64,000 nucleotides of DNA from Rhodoligotrophos sp. CJ14 (GTDB taxonomy: Bacteria; Pseudomonadota; Alphaproteobacteria; Rhizobiales; Im1), in contig NZ_CP133319.1 in the NCBI RefSeq assembly GCF_038811545.1, positions 2,757,516-2,821,515 of the forward strand, read 5' to 3'. Under the pieces are notes generated by a model. That model had not been told where the DNA came from, made no database searches, and saw nothing but the letters and a program-made list of their open reading frames with translations. Shown here one piece after another: positions 42,969-53,610 of this stretch (position 1 is the first letter of the stretch; every line of letters begins with the position of its first letter). A program made the position numbers and the translations under genes.

Positions 42969-44140
42969 GCGGCGTCGGCCTGGAGAAAGCCACCGAGATC
43001 GCGGCGCGGGTTGAGGAATTCGTCCGCAACGTGGTCATTCCCTATGAGAAGGATCCCCGGCGCGACAATCATGGCGGCCCCCTCGATGAGCTGGTCTTCG
43101 AGATGCGCGAGAAAGCCCGCGCGGCCGGCGTGCTCACCCCCCATATCCTGCCCGATGGCAGCCATCTCACCCAGCGTGAGACGGCCATAGTGCTGAAAAA
43201 GTCGGGCCTGTCGCCGCTCGGTCCTCTGGCCTGCAACACCAATGCGCCGGATGAAGGCAATATGTACCTTCTGGGCAAGGTCGGCAGTCCGGAGATCAAG
43301 GAGCGGTTCCTGAAGCCTCTGGTTGAGGGCCGTGCCCGCTCGGCTTTCTTCATGACCGAGCCTGCCGCGGAAAACGGTGCGGGTTCCGACCCCTCGATGA
43401 TGAAGACCACCTGCCGGCCCGACGGCAATCACTGGGTGATCAATGGCCGCAAGGCCTTCATCACGGGTGCACAGGGCGCGAAGGTCGGCATCGTCATGGC
43501 CAAGTCCGATGACGGCGCCTGTATGTTCCTGGTTGATCTGCCAAACCCGGCCATTCGCATCGAGCGGGTGCCGAACACGATCGACAGCTCCATGCCCGGT
43601 GGCCACGCGGTCATCAGCATTGAGGATTTGCGGGTTCCGGCCGACCAGATGCTCGGCAATAGCGGCGAAGGCTTCAAATATGCCCAGGTGCGCCTGAGCC
43701 CCGCTCGTCTGTCCCATTGCATGCGCTGGCACGGCGCTGTCACCCGCGCCAATGAGATCGCCACCGCTTATGCGGTGAAGCGCCAGGCGTTCGGCAAGCC
43801 GCTCATTGACCATGAGGGGGTTGGCTTCATGCTGGCCGACAACCTCATCGATCTGAAGCAAGCCGAGCTGATGATCGACTGGTGCGCGGACGTGCTCGAT
43901 ACCGGCTCGCTCGGCACCGCCGAGAGCTCCATGGCGAAGGTCGCAGTCTCCGAGGCACTGTTCCGGGTGGCCGATCGCTGCATTCAGGTGATGGGCGGCA
44001 CGGGCGTCACCGAGGACACCATCGTCGAACAGGTGTTCCGCGAGATCCGCGCCTTCCGCATCTATGACGGCCCCACCGAAGTGCACAAATGGTCACTCGC
44101 CAAGAAGATCAAGCGTGACGCCAATAATCCGCAGCATTGA
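42965..44140 (+). CDS. Acyl-CoA dehydrogenase
   Basis: 391 residues with the three-part acyl-CoA dehydrogenase fold: an N-terminal helical domain, a middle beta domain (AFFMTEPAAENGAGSDPSMM; WVINGRKAFITGAQGAKVGIV), and a C-terminal FAD/helical domain (RQAFGKPLIDHEGVGFMLADN; CIQVMGGTGVTEDTIVEQVFREIRAFRIYDGPTEVHK). It oxidises an acyl-CoA to the enoyl-CoA with FAD and passes electrons to ETF. It resembles the ACAD10/11-like group rather than short-chain enzymes. The next genes are thiolase and nitronate monooxygenase. The substrate chain is not evident. Confidence 0.92.
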   Translation: MSGVGLEKATEIAARVEEFVRNVVIPYEKDPRRDNHGGPLDELVFEMREKARAAGVLTPHILPDGSHLTQRETAIVLKKSGLSPLGPLACNTNAPDEGNMYLLGKVGSPEIKERFLKPLVEGRARSAFFMTEPAAENGAGSDPSMMKTTCRPDGNHWVINGRKAFITGAQGAKVGIVMAKSDDGACMFLVDLPNPAIRIERVPNTIDSSMPGGHAVISIEDLRVPADQMLGNSGEGFKYAQVRLSPARLSHCMRWHGAVTRANEIATAYAVKRQAFGKPLIDHEGVGFMLADNLIDLKQAELMIDWCADVLDTGSLGTAESSMAKVAVSEALFRVADRCIQVMGGTGVTEDTIVEQVFREIRAFRIYDGPTEVHKWSLAKKIKRDANNPQH

Positions 44141-44186
44141 CCCATAGCGCGCCCGCGGATTGGGCCTCGGGCGAGGAGAACGAGGA

Positions 44187-45359
44187 ATGGCCGAAGCCTA
44201 TATCGTTGAAGCCGTACGGACGGCTGGCGGGCGCCGCGGTGGTAAGCTCGCCGGCTGGCATCCTGCCGATCTCGGTGCCGAGGTGCTCAATGCCATTGTC
44301 GACCGCAGTGGCATCGATTCCGCCGCGATCGAAGACGTGATCGTCGGCTGCGTCACCCAGGCAGGCGAGCAAGCATTCCATCTCGGCCGCAACGCGGTGC
44401 TGGCCTCGAAGCTGCCGGAAAGCGTTCCGGCGGTGACCATCGATCGCCAGTGCGGCTCCTCGCAGCAGGCCATTCAGTTCGCCGCCCAAGCGGTGATGTC
44501 CGGCACGCAGGATGTCGTCATCGCCGCCGGCATCGAGAGCATGAGCCGCGTGCCCATGTTCTCCAACATGGCCCTCCACCAGAAGGAGGGCATCGGCCTC
44601 GGCCCGTTCAGCAAGCGCATTCAGGAGCGGTTCGGGGTCGAGACCTTCAGCCAGTTCATCGGCGCCGAGATGATGGCCAGGAAATATGGCTTCAGCCGCG
44701 AGCAGCTCGACGAATATGCGCTGCGCAGCCATCAGCGCGCGGCAGCGGCGGTCAAGTCTGGCGCATTCGAGAATGAAATCGTGCCGGTCACCGTCGAAAC
44801 ACCCGATGGCCCGCAGCAGCATGTGGTGGATGAAGGCATTCGCTTTGATGCGACCCTCGAGGGCATCTCCTCCGTGAAGCTCCTGCAGGAGGGCGGCCGG
44901 ATCAGCGCGGCCAATGCCAGCCAGATCTGCGATGGCTCCTCCGCCGTGCTGATCATGAGTGAGAAGGCGTTGAAGGAGCACGGGCTGAAGCCGCTTGCCC
45001 GCATCCACAATCTCACGGTCACCGCCGGTGATCCCGTGATCATGCTGGAAGAGCCTATACCCGCAACCCGCAAAGCCCTGGCGAAGGCGGGCATGACCAT
45101 CGATGATATCGATCTCTATGAGGTCAACGAGGCCTTCGCGCCGGTGCCTCTCGCCTGGCTGAGAGAGACAGGAGCAGACCCCGATAAGCTCAACATCAAT
45201 GGCGGGGCTATTGCTCTGGGCCACCCGCTTGGCGCATCCGGCACGAAGCTGATGGCAACCCTGGTGCATGCTTTGAGAGCTCAGGGTAAGCGCTATGGCC
45301 TGCAGACCATGTGCGAAGGCGGCGGCATTGCCAATGTCACCATTGTGGAGGCTGCCTGA
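44187..45359 (+). CDS. Acetyl-CoA C-acyltransferase (thiolase)
   Basis: 390 residues from the ATG at 44187 (GAGGAGAA upstream); an in-frame start at 44160 precedes it. The nucleophile Cys89 lies in IDRQCGSSQQA, the His in INGGAIALGHPLGASG and the second Cys in QTMCEGGGIANV. Type II thiolase fold, cleaving or forming 3-ketoacyl-CoA. Forty-six bases after the dehydrogenase and three bases before the next gene, so one operon. Residues 1-50 (AYIVEAVRTAGGRRGGKLAG) are typical of FadA/AtoB relatives. Cytoplasmic beta-oxidation role. Confidence 0.93.
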   Translation: MAEAYIVEAVRTAGGRRGGKLAGWHPADLGAEVLNAIVDRSGIDSAAIEDVIVGCVTQAGEQAFHLGRNAVLASKLPESVPAVTIDRQCGSSQQAIQFAAQAVMSGTQDVVIAAGIESMSRVPMFSNMALHQKEGIGLGPFSKRIQERFGVETFSQFIGAEMMARKYGFSREQLDEYALRSHQRAAAAVKSGAFENEIVPVTVETPDGPQQHVVDEGIRFDATLEGISSVKLLQEGGRISAANASQICDGSSAVLIMSEKALKEHGLKPLARIHNLTVTAGDPVIMLEEPIPATRKALAKAGMTIDDIDLYEVNEAFAPVPLAWLRETGADPDKLNINGGAIALGHPLGASGTKLMATLVHALRAQGKRYGLQTMCEGGGIANVTIVEAA

Positions 45360-46343
<984 letters not shown>

Positions 46344-46475
46344 CAGCTTTCGGCTCATTCACCATCATTCGGCCGGAGGCTTGCCATTGCGTGAGCCCAT
46401 GCACATCGCCTACATGCTCAATGGCGTGGGCGGTTGATGGAGCCCTGCGCAAGCGAGCACCCGAGGTGATGCGTT

Positions 46476-48521
46476 ATGGCCGATTTCTTTTCGCTATATA
46501 GCCACGAATTCATCCGCATCGCCTCTTGTGTGCCACGCGCGGCGGTCAGCGATCCCGATTTTGCCGCCTCGGAAACACTGGCAATGGCGGGCGAGGGCGA
46601 CAGGGATGGCATCGCTCTGATGCTCTTTCCAGAGCTTGGGCTTTCCTCTTACGCCATCGATGATCTCTTGTTTCAGGACGCGTTGCTCGATGCGGTCGAG
46701 GCAAGCGTCGCGAAAATCGCTGAAGCCTCGCGCGCGCTCTATCCCGTGCTGGTGGTCGGCGCCCCGCTCCGCCGCCAAGGCAGGCTTTACAATTCAGCCG
46801 TGGTGATGCACCGGGGCAGCATTCTTGGCGCCGTGCCGAAGACCTACCTGCCGAACTATCGAGAGTTTTACGAGCACCGGCATTTCACCTCCGGTGCCGG
46901 CATGACCCGTGTGGATATCAGCATTGCCGGCCGGCAGATCCCTTTCGGCGTTGATCTCTTGTTCCGCTCGACAGGCACTGCGCCCTTCACCTTTCACGTG
47001 GAGATCTGCGAGGATATCTGGGCACCGCTGCCGCCCTCGACTCGCGCGGCCATGGCCGGCGCCGAGGTGCTGCTCAATCTTTCCGCCAGCAACATCACCA
47101 TCGGCAAGGCGGATACGCGGCGTCTGCTCTGTGCTAGTCACTCAGCCCGCACCATCGCGGCCTATGCCTATTCGGCGGCAGGTCCCGGCGAATCGACCAC
47201 TGATCTTGCCTGGGATGGCCATGCAGCGATTTTCGAATATGGCGACCTGCTTGCCGAAACCGAGCGCTTTCCACAAGGTGCGGTCCGTGCAACTGCCGAT
47301 ATCGATCTTGGCCGGCTGCGCCAGGAGCGGATGCGAATGAATACCTTTGGTGAATGCGCCCAGATCGAGGCGGCTCAGAACAGCCTCTTCCGCGAGGTCA
47401 CCTTCACGCTCGACAGCCCGGGCAAGTCCGTGCCCCTGCAGCGTTCGGTCGAGCGCTTTCCCTTCGTGCCGGCCAATCCAGCCAGGCTGCGCGAGGATTG
47501 TTATGAGGCCTATAACATCCAGGTTCAGGGCCTCGCCAAGCGGCTTTCCGCAACAGGGCTCGCGCATCCTGTCATTGGCGTTTCCGGAGGTCTCGATTCG
47601 ACCCAAGCGCTGATTGTTGCGGTGCGCGCCATGGAACGATTGGGCCGCAAGCCCAAGGATGTGCTCGCCTATACCCTGCCCGGCTTTGCCACCTCGGACG
47701 AGACCAAGGCGAATGCTTGGGCGCTGATCCGCAGCCTGGGGGCCACCGGCGAAGAGATCGACATTCGCCCGGCCGCGCGCCAGATGCTGGCCGATCTCGG
47801 CCATCCCTTTGCCAAGGGCGAGGCCGTCTATGACGTGACCTTCGAGAATGTGCAGGCCGGGCTTCGCACGGATTATCTGTTCCGCATCGCCAATAAGGTC
47901 GGGGGCCTGGTGGTCGGGACCGGTGATCTCTCGGAGCTTGCCTTGGGCTGGTGCACCTATGGCGTTGGCGATCACATGTCCCACTACAACGTCAATGCCT
48001 CCGTGCCCAAGACACTGATCCAGCATCTGATCCGCTTCGTTGCGGGGTCCGGTGATGTCGGCAAGGATGCGGCCAAGGTGCTGCATGCGATCCTTGCAAC
48101 CGAAATCTCTCCAGAACTGGTTCCGGTCGGCCCCGGCGAGACCATCCAGTCAACCCAGCAGATCGTAGGGCCTTACGCCCTTCAGGATTTCAACCTCTAT
48201 TACCTCACCCGTTACGGCTTCCGGCCATCGAAGATTGCCTTCCTCTCCCATCACGCTTGGGGTGATGTGGACCGCGGCGCATGGCCCGTCGACATGCCTA
48301 AATCCGAGCACCGGGCCTATTCACTCACCGAGATCAAACATTGGCTGGAGGTATTCCTTCGCCGGTTCTTCACGAGCCAGTTCAAGCGCTCAACACTGCC
48401 AAACGGTCCGAAGATCACCTCCGGCGGTTCCCTGTCCCCACGGGGCGACTGGCGGGCTCCGTCGGACGGGCAGGCGAAGCTCTGGCTTGAAGAGCTCGCG
48501 GCGGGGGTGCCCGACGCGTAG
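46476..48521 (+). CDS. nadE: Glutamine-dependent NAD(+) synthase
   Basis: 681 residues, the length of the fused glutaminase-synthetase form. The nitrilase-like amidase domain (about 1-330) carries the Glu (MLFPELGLSS), Lys (VPKTYLPNYREF) and Cys (HVEICEDIWAP) triad. The synthetase domain carries the PP-loop VIGVSGGLDSTQAL and the segment GTGDLSELALGWCTYG. It converts nicotinate adenine dinucleotide to NAD+ with ATP and glutamine. Monocistronic, convergent with the DUF3775 gene. Complete and ordinary. Confidence 0.95.
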   Translation: MADFFSLYSHEFIRIASCVPRAAVSDPDFAASETLAMAGEGDRDGIALMLFPELGLSSYAIDDLLFQDALLDAVEASVAKIAEASRALYPVLVVGAPLRRQGRLYNSAVVMHRGSILGAVPKTYLPNYREFYEHRHFTSGAGMTRVDISIAGRQIPFGVDLLFRSTGTAPFTFHVEICEDIWAPLPPSTRAAMAGAEVLLNLSASNITIGKADTRRLLCASHSARTIAAYAYSAAGPGESTTDLAWDGHAAIFEYGDLLAETERFPQGAVRATADIDLGRLRQERMRMNTFGECAQIEAAQNSLFREVTFTLDSPGKSVPLQRSVERFPFVPANPARLREDCYEAYNIQVQGLAKRLSATGLAHPVIGVSGGLDSTQALIVAVRAMERLGRKPKDVLAYTLPGFATSDETKANAWALIRSLGATGEEIDIRPAARQMLADLGHPFAKGEAVYDVTFENVQAGLRTDYLFRIANKVGGLVVGTGDLSELALGWCTYGVGDHMSHYNVNASVPKTLIQHLIRFVAGSGDVGKDAAKVLHAILATEISPELVPVGPGETIQSTQQIVGPYALQDFNLYYLTRYGFRPSKIAFLSHHAWGDVDRGAWPVDMPKSEHRAYSLTEIKHWLEVFLRRFFTSQFKRSTLPNGPKITSGGSLSPRGDWRAPSDGQAKLWLEELAAGVPDA

Positions 48522-48530
48522 GTTCCCGAG

Positions 48531-48971
48531 CTAAAGGTGGTCGGCCTCGTAATCCGCGCAGGAATAGCCGAGCAGCGAGAGGCCATTCGCCAAATGGTCG
48601 GCCAGCAGCGGCGTCGTGCAGAGATAACGGACGGTGTGATCGCTGCGCTCGTCCGCCGCCTGCTTGCGCACAGCCTCCCAATCATCGGCGGTATAGTCGT
48701 CGCGAGCAAGCCACATGAGGGCCACCAGGTCGATCTGCTCATCTTCCGACAAGCTGCTGATCAAGGACGCCATTTCCTCCAGCACCGGATCATTGCCGTG
48801 ATCCTCCAGCACCATCGCATAGCGATCATCGGAGGGATTGGAAGCCTGGTCCGGGACGGTGACCACGTCTTTCACGTCATATTGCCTGGCCTTCACGATG
48901 AGAAAGCAGACCTTCTCCACGGGAATGGTCAGTTGCGTATCACCTTCTTCGATATTGCGGATCTTGGTCAT
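48531..48971 (-). CDS. DUF3775 family protein
   Basis: 146 residues from the ATG at 48971, which follows GGAGG with five bases between; the frame runs back to 49025 without family-like sequence. The conserved TIPVEKVCFLIVKARQYDVKD, SNPSDDRYAMVLEDHGNDP and EDEQIDLVALMWLARDDY identify this alphaproteobacterial family of unknown function. It is acidic, soluble and helical. Last gene of a minus-strand run that includes a phosphoribosyltransferase, esterase and sirtuin. Confidence 0.85.
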   Translation of the reverse strand: MTKIRNIEEGDTQLTIPVEKVCFLIVKARQYDVKDVVTVPDQASNPSDDRYAMVLEDHGNDPVLEEMASLISSLSEDEQIDLVALMWLARDDYTADDWEAVRKQAADERSDHTVRYLCTTPLLADHLANGLSLLGYSCADYEADHL

Positions 48972-49049
48972 CCTAACCTCCGGCATCGATTTCGCGATTG
49001 CACGGAAGAACGCCCGGGGAGCCATTGTGCTCCATGATCGGTTCAGTCC

Positions 49050-49706
49050 TTATCCCTGGGGATCCCTGGTGAACCGTGCGAGGGTCGCGATGACCTGCTC
49101 GTCGCTGACTTGCTCGAAATCGTCATAGAACCGCCCGACAGCATCGAAAGGCCGCGGCGTGTGGAGGCAGATGATCGTGTCGGCCTCGCTTCGCAGCTCT
49201 TCCACCGTTTCGGCTGGAGCAACCGGCACTGCAAGAACGAGTTCTCGTGGATTGCGGCTGCGGGTCGCCCGTAAGGCCGCTTTGACGGTCGCCCCAGTCG
49301 CGATGCCGTCATCGACCACGATAGCGACACGCCCTGATGTCTCATATCTCGCTGAATTGCCGAGATAGCGGGTTCTCCTCCGCTCGATCTCGGCCATTGC
49401 GCTGGCGCAGGCTGCCTCGAATGCCGCCCGGCTGATCCCGGAAGCACTGATCACCTCTTCATTGCGGACGATCGTGAGGGTCGGCCCGTCCACCACCGCA
49501 CCCATGGCAAGTTCCGGCTGGCTGGGCACGCCGATCTTGCGCACGAGGATGAGGTCGAGCGAGGCGTTCAGGGCCTCGGCAACTTCGGACGCAACCAACA
49601 CGCCGCCGCGTGGCAATGCGAGGATCACCGGATGCGCAGGGATATATGTCGCCAACGCAAATGCTAGTTTGCGCCCCGCATCTGCCCTGTCGCGAAACAG
49701 CGCCAT
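49050..49706 (-). CDS. Phosphoribosyltransferase family protein
   Basis: 218 residues from the ATG at 49706 with GGAGG seven bases upstream; an upstream in-frame start at 49760 is less likely. Type I PRTase fold with the pyrophosphate loop VILALPRGGVLVASEVA and the PRPP-binding motif VAIVVDDGIATGATVKAA. The segment IGVPSQPELAMGAV matches a group usually annotated only as phosphoribosyltransferase and often fused or adjacent to dienelactone hydrolase-like proteins. Here a separate alpha/beta hydrolase gene lies 102 bases upstream. The base acceptor is unknown. Confidence 0.88.
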   Translation of the reverse strand: MALFRDRADAGRKLAFALATYIPAHPVILALPRGGVLVASEVAEALNASLDLILVRKIGVPSQPELAMGAVVDGPTLTIVRNEEVISASGISRAAFEAACASAMAEIERRRTRYLGNSARYETSGRVAIVVDDGIATGATVKAALRATRSRNPRELVLAVPVAPAETVEELRSEADTIICLHTPRPFDAVGRFYDDFEQVSDEQVIATLARFTRDPQG

Positions 49707-49808
49707 CGCGGCACCTCCCCTCACTGCCAGTTTGCGCAGTGACGAGTTCACCGAGAACATTATTCAACGCGGCTTGCGCGATAAGGTTGCATCTTGCTTG
49801 AGTGCGGA

Positions 49809-50840
49809 TCAGCGCGCTGAGCCAAAAAACCGGCGGATTGCCTCGAAGGCTGCCTCTCCAGCTGGCAAGAGGCGAGGAAAGAAGTAGAAGCCATGCGGCA
49901 TCTTGGGCTGCACGAGCAATTGCACCGGCCGGCCGGCGGCCGCGAGCTTGCTTGCGAAGGCCCTGTTGTCATCGACAATCGGATCAACCTCGCCGGCGAT
50001 GATCACCGTTGGGGGATAATCCCGCAGGTCGCCGAGGGCAGGGCTCACATGGGGATGCGACCAAAGCCGGTGATGGACCACATAGGCTCCGCGAATATAG
50101 CCGACGAAGGCCGTGTCGTAGATGATGCCCAGGGGCGCGAGCCGTTCGAAGGATGGATATTGCTCCACGTGAAAATCGGTGATTGGACAGAGCAATACGA
50201 CGCCGTCCGGAAGCCGCGCCCCCTCATCGCGCGCCTTATGCGGCAAGGCCGCAGCCATATTGGCACCGGCTGAGTCACCTGCGACAAAGATTTGATCGGA
50301 ATCACCGCCGAGGGAGGCGCCATTCTCCCGCATCCAGTTGAGCACGCAGAGCGCATCATCGAGGCCGGCGGGAAAGGGCCATTCCGGCGCCAGCCGGTAA
50401 TTGACGCTCACGACGATGATGTCGTTCTCGGCGGCGATGCGGCTGGTGATATAGGCCGTATCTTCGGATGACCCGACGGTGAACCCACCGCCGTGCAGGT
50501 AAAGCATCATGCGCCGCCTGGGCGCCTCACCGGGTGGTCCAAACACCTGGCAGCGAATGCGGCCCAGAGGGGAGGGCACGAGGAGTGGCTTGACCCCTAT
50601 CTCCGGGTAAAGCTCCTCCGCGCTGGGCGGAAGCATCTTCGGATCGATTGGCGTTCCTTGCCCGATATAGCCAGAGCGGACGGTCTGGATCATCAGCTCG
50701 CGCAATGTCAGTGGCGAGCGCAGGCGCGACAGCAGCTCGAAATAGGGTGCGGCCGGATCATCGGGATCGATGCGTGATCGGCCCGTCCCGCCCGGGAGCT
50801 GATCGACAATAGGCCCGTGCTCGCCGCTATTCTCCTGCAT
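49809..50840 (-). CDS. Alpha/beta hydrolase, HSL (hormone-sensitive lipase) family esterase
   Basis: 343 residues from the ATG at 50840 (GAGGAG seven bases upstream); a GTG at 50855 is the alternative. The oxyanion motif YLHGGGFTVGS, nucleophile GDSAGAN, acid region AGEVDPIVDD and base MPHGFYFF identify HSL-family carboxylesterases (abhydrolase_3), which act on short-chain esters. No signal peptide. Located 27 bases downstream of the sirtuin gene, so probably co-transcribed. Confidence 0.92.
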   Translation of the reverse strand: MQENSGEHGPIVDQLPGGTGRSRIDPDDPAAPYFELLSRLRSPLTLRELMIQTVRSGYIGQGTPIDPKMLPPSAEELYPEIGVKPLLVPSPLGRIRCQVFGPPGEAPRRRMMLYLHGGGFTVGSSEDTAYITSRIAAENDIIVVSVNYRLAPEWPFPAGLDDALCVLNWMRENGASLGGDSDQIFVAGDSAGANMAAALPHKARDEGARLPDGVVLLCPITDFHVEQYPSFERLAPLGIIYDTAFVGYIRGAYVVHHRLWSHPHVSPALGDLRDYPPTVIIAGEVDPIVDDNRAFASKLAAAGRPVQLLVQPKMPHGFYFFPRLLPAGEAAFEAIRRFFGSAR

Positions 50841-50867
50841 CCCGACGCTCCTCACCGAATGAAGACC

Positions 50868-51578
50868 CTAACCTTGGCGCAGCATGTCCTGGACCCAGGC
50901 CGGCACGGTTTCGCTTGCCGGGCCGTAACGGCACTCGTCGAAGAGGCGGGCATCATCGGACGGCTCCAGATTGATCTCGCAGGTCGCTATCCCCAGCGCG
51001 CGTGCTTGCGCAACGAAGCCTGCTGCGGGATAGACCGTGCCGGACGTGCCGATGGCCACGAACAAATCCGACGCGGCAAGCGCGCCATAGATTTGATCAA
51101 GCGCCAGCGGCATCTCACCAAACCACACCACGTGTGGCCGAAGGTGGCCAGTTTCGCCGCAGGCCTCACATTGATCTTCAAGGCTCAGGTCCTGCCGCCA
51201 GTCCACGACACTGTCACAGGCAGCGCAGCGGCTCTTGAGCAGCTCGCCATGCATATGCACGACATTGCGCGAGCCCGCCCGCTCGTGGAGATCATCGATA
51301 TTCTGGGTGACGAGAGTGAGCATCCCGCTGCGCTCTGCAAGGCCCGCTTCAAGACGCGCCAGGGCGAAGTGAGCCTCATTAGGCTCGGCGGCAAGCAGGT
51401 TGCGGCGGCGGGTATTATAGAAGGCGTGCACCGCCTCGGGATCTCGTGCGAAGCCTTCCGGGGTTGCAAGCTTCATCGGATCAAAGCGCGCCCAGATGCC
51501 GGTTCCCGCTTTGTCGCGAAACGTCCCCAGCCCGCTTTCCGCGGAAATGCCCGCCCCTGTCAGAACGAAGATCCTCAT
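50868..51578 (-). CDS. cobB: NAD-dependent protein deacylase, CobB sirtuin
   Basis: 236 residues. GAGISAESGLGTFRD forms the NAD loop, TQNIDDLHERAG the second NAD segment, HMHGE the catalytic His, and CAAC with CEAC the zinc site. Tyr54 and Arg57 in AFYNTRRRN form the YxxR pair that marks class III sirtuins, able to remove succinyl or malonyl groups. It regulates acyl-CoA metabolic enzymes by lysine deacylation. Upstream of the HSL esterase gene and downstream of the PLP enzyme gene (gap 117 bases). Confidence 0.94.
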   Translation of the reverse strand: MRIFVLTGAGISAESGLGTFRDKAGTGIWARFDPMKLATPEGFARDPEAVHAFYNTRRRNLLAAEPNEAHFALARLEAGLAERSGMLTLVTQNIDDLHERAGSRNVVHMHGELLKSRCAACDSVVDWRQDLSLEDQCEACGETGHLRPHVVWFGEMPLALDQIYGALAASDLFVAIGTSGTVYPAAGFVAQARALGIATCEINLEPSDDARLFDECRYGPASETVPAWVQDMLRQG

Positions 51579-51695
51579 TCCTCACCATCTAGCATGATGG
51601 TGACGGCCCACATAGCTCCAGCTTGTTGTGAAGAGCCCAAACCTCGCCATTCTTTTCGAGCGATGGAGAGGACAGGCGCGAGCCGAGAGACGCGA

Positions 51696-53420
51696 TCAGG
51701 CCAAGGCCGACTGGAACTGCTGAGCGGGCGTCGCAGCTTCCTCCATAGGCGAGCAGGAAAACAGGTCGTCCCGGCAATAATCGGCAGGGATCCAGAACCA
51801 GCGCACCGCCTCGATCGCCGAAGGCAGCTCCACTGCCGTTCTTCCGTCCTCGGCAAGAGCGGGCAGCCTCCGGACAAGCTCATCCGCCTCTTCGAGGTAT
51901 GATTGCAGCGGCTTCTCGCCAGCCGGCTCTAGGCAGGGCGGGCGGAAATCACGGCCTGTGAGCATCGCCTCGAAATCCCGCAGACGGCGGATCGGGGCAT
52001 CGCCATAGTGGCGATGGCGCCAACGGCCAGTGCGCATACAGAACTCGTAGAGCGGAAGAAAGGCCTGCCCGTGTTCGGCAATGAACCGCACAGCCGCGAT
52101 GATGTAATCCGCCTCTTCATCGGACATGAGGTAATGAAAGTTGAGCCGGATCCAGCCGGGACGCGCGATGACGCCATGGGCTCCGGCAACCTCGAACAGC
52201 TGCTTCGACTGGCTCTGGTTGATCCCCAACAGGCGGTGAGCATAGGGTCCGGCGCAGAACAAGCCGCCGCGAACCTGGATCCCGAAGAGGTCGTTGAGCA
52301 GCTGCACCACAAAGGCATGGTGGAGGAAGCGGCGACCGGCCTTGATCATTAGGGAAAAGACTGCGAGACGGGACTGGCTGCCCGATCCAAGGACGAGGAT
52401 GCCCGGCACATCCCGCCAGGCTGATAAGGCCCGTTCCACCAGACGATCCTCAATGGCGCGGATCTGCTCGACCCCCACCGCAGCTTTCACGGTGAAAGCG
52501 AGCGCCGCCCGCATGGCGGCAATCGAGGCCGGCGTTCCGCCCTCCTCCCGGCGTTCCAGCTCGTCATAATAGACGTGATCGAACGGCGTCACGTATTGCA
52601 CCGTGCCACCGCCTGGCTTGCAGGGCACGCATCGCCGCACGATGCTTCGCTTGACGGCGAGAACGCCCGGTGTGTCAGGACCCCCGAGGAATTTATGCGG
52701 TGAAATGAACACCGCATCCTTCCAGGTAGCCGAATCAGGTCCCACTGACATGTCAATCGCATCATATGGACCGGCTGCGGCAAAGTCCCAGAAGGCGAGA
52801 CCGCCATAGGCGTGGAGCATGCGGCAGATCTCGTCGATGGGCGTGCGGATGCCCGTCACATTCGATGCCGCTGAAAAGCTGCCATAAATCGGCCGACCAG
52901 GCCTGATCTCCCGAAGATGGGCTTCAAGCCACGAAAGATCCGGCTGCCCCTGCGCATCTTCGCAGATCACGATCAAGTCGATGTCGCATTCCCGCCAGGG
53001 CAGCTCGTTGGAATGGTGCTCGTAAGGCCCGATGAACACGACCGGGCAATCGCGATCGGTGAGCTCGCGCGATGCCCTTCCGGGCTTCAGGTCCAAAAGT
53101 GCAATCAGCTTTGCGATCGCGTCGGTCGCACCTGTGCCACAGAATAGAACCGCATCGAAGGGACCGGCACCAATTGAGCGCGCAATGATTTCGCGCGCCT
53201 CTTCGATCAGCGTACCTGTCTGGCGGCCGGTAAAGGATTGCCGGGAATGCGGGTTTGCGTAAAAGGGAAGAATTTCATCATCGATGAAATTTTCAATGGA
53301 GCGTAGGCTCCTGCCAGAGGCGGTGAAATCGGCATAGATGAGAGGGCGCGTGCCAAAGGGGCCGGGAATGCCGGCACCGCCGCCAATAATATCGCCGCGA
53401 AGCTTGTCGATGAGAGACAT
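51696..53420 (-). CDS. Class V aminotransferase-fold PLP enzyme
   Basis: 574 residues, longer than typical cysteine desulfurases (about 400). The N-terminal IYADFTASGRSLRSIENF, the segment FYANPHSRQSFTG, the LFCGTGATDAIAKL loop and the PLP-lysine region FISPHKFLGGPDTPGVLA (residue about 250) are of the SufS/IscS-like class V family. The extra C-terminal about 130 residues have no assigned domain. Substrate unknown; the sequence resembles a subgroup annotated only as aminotransferase class V-fold. It heads the minus-strand set leading to CobB. Upstream 190 bases include a hairpin ending the liv operon. Confidence 0.87.
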   Translation of the reverse strand: MSLIDKLRGDIIGGGAGIPGPFGTRPLIYADFTASGRSLRSIENFIDDEILPFYANPHSRQSFTGRQTGTLIEEAREIIARSIGAGPFDAVLFCGTGATDAIAKLIALLDLKPGRASRELTDRDCPVVFIGPYEHHSNELPWRECDIDLIVICEDAQGQPDLSWLEAHLREIRPGRPIYGSFSAASNVTGIRTPIDEICRMLHAYGGLAFWDFAAAGPYDAIDMSVGPDSATWKDAVFISPHKFLGGPDTPGVLAVKRSIVRRCVPCKPGGGTVQYVTPFDHVYYDELERREEGGTPASIAAMRAALAFTVKAAVGVEQIRAIEDRLVERALSAWRDVPGILVLGSGSQSRLAVFSLMIKAGRRFLHHAFVVQLLNDLFGIQVRGGLFCAGPYAHRLLGINQSQSKQLFEVAGAHGVIARPGWIRLNFHYLMSDEEADYIIAAVRFIAEHGQAFLPLYEFCMRTGRWRHRHYGDAPIRRLRDFEAMLTGRDFRPPCLEPAGEKPLQSYLEEADELVRRLPALAEDGRTAVELPSAIEAVRWFWIPADYCRDDLFSCSPMEEAATPAQQFQSALA

Positions 53421-53552
53421 AGTTCAGCCCGCCGAAAGACTCTGAAATCCTATTGGGCTGCCATTGAAATGTCAATTAAGACCCCAGCATGGCCATCCTG
53501 CGCCATTATTGCTCTTGGAGCGTTAAAGATGCGGGCTGACGCGGTGGGAAGC

Positions 53553-53583
53553 GCCGCTCATCGAGCCAGAAGCGATGAGCGGC
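53553..53583 (-). terminator. Strong hairpin after the liv/CoA-ligase operon
   Basis: A perfect 11-bp inverted repeat (GCCGCTCATCG, 9-base loop, CGATGAGCGGC) lies 28 bases beyond the binding-protein stop at 53611. No T-run follows on the minus strand, so termination may need Rho, or the hairpin may protect the 3' end of the mRNA. Confidence 0.6.
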
Positions 53584-53610
53584 AGCCGGATGGTGTGGAT
53601 TGGTGCGATT

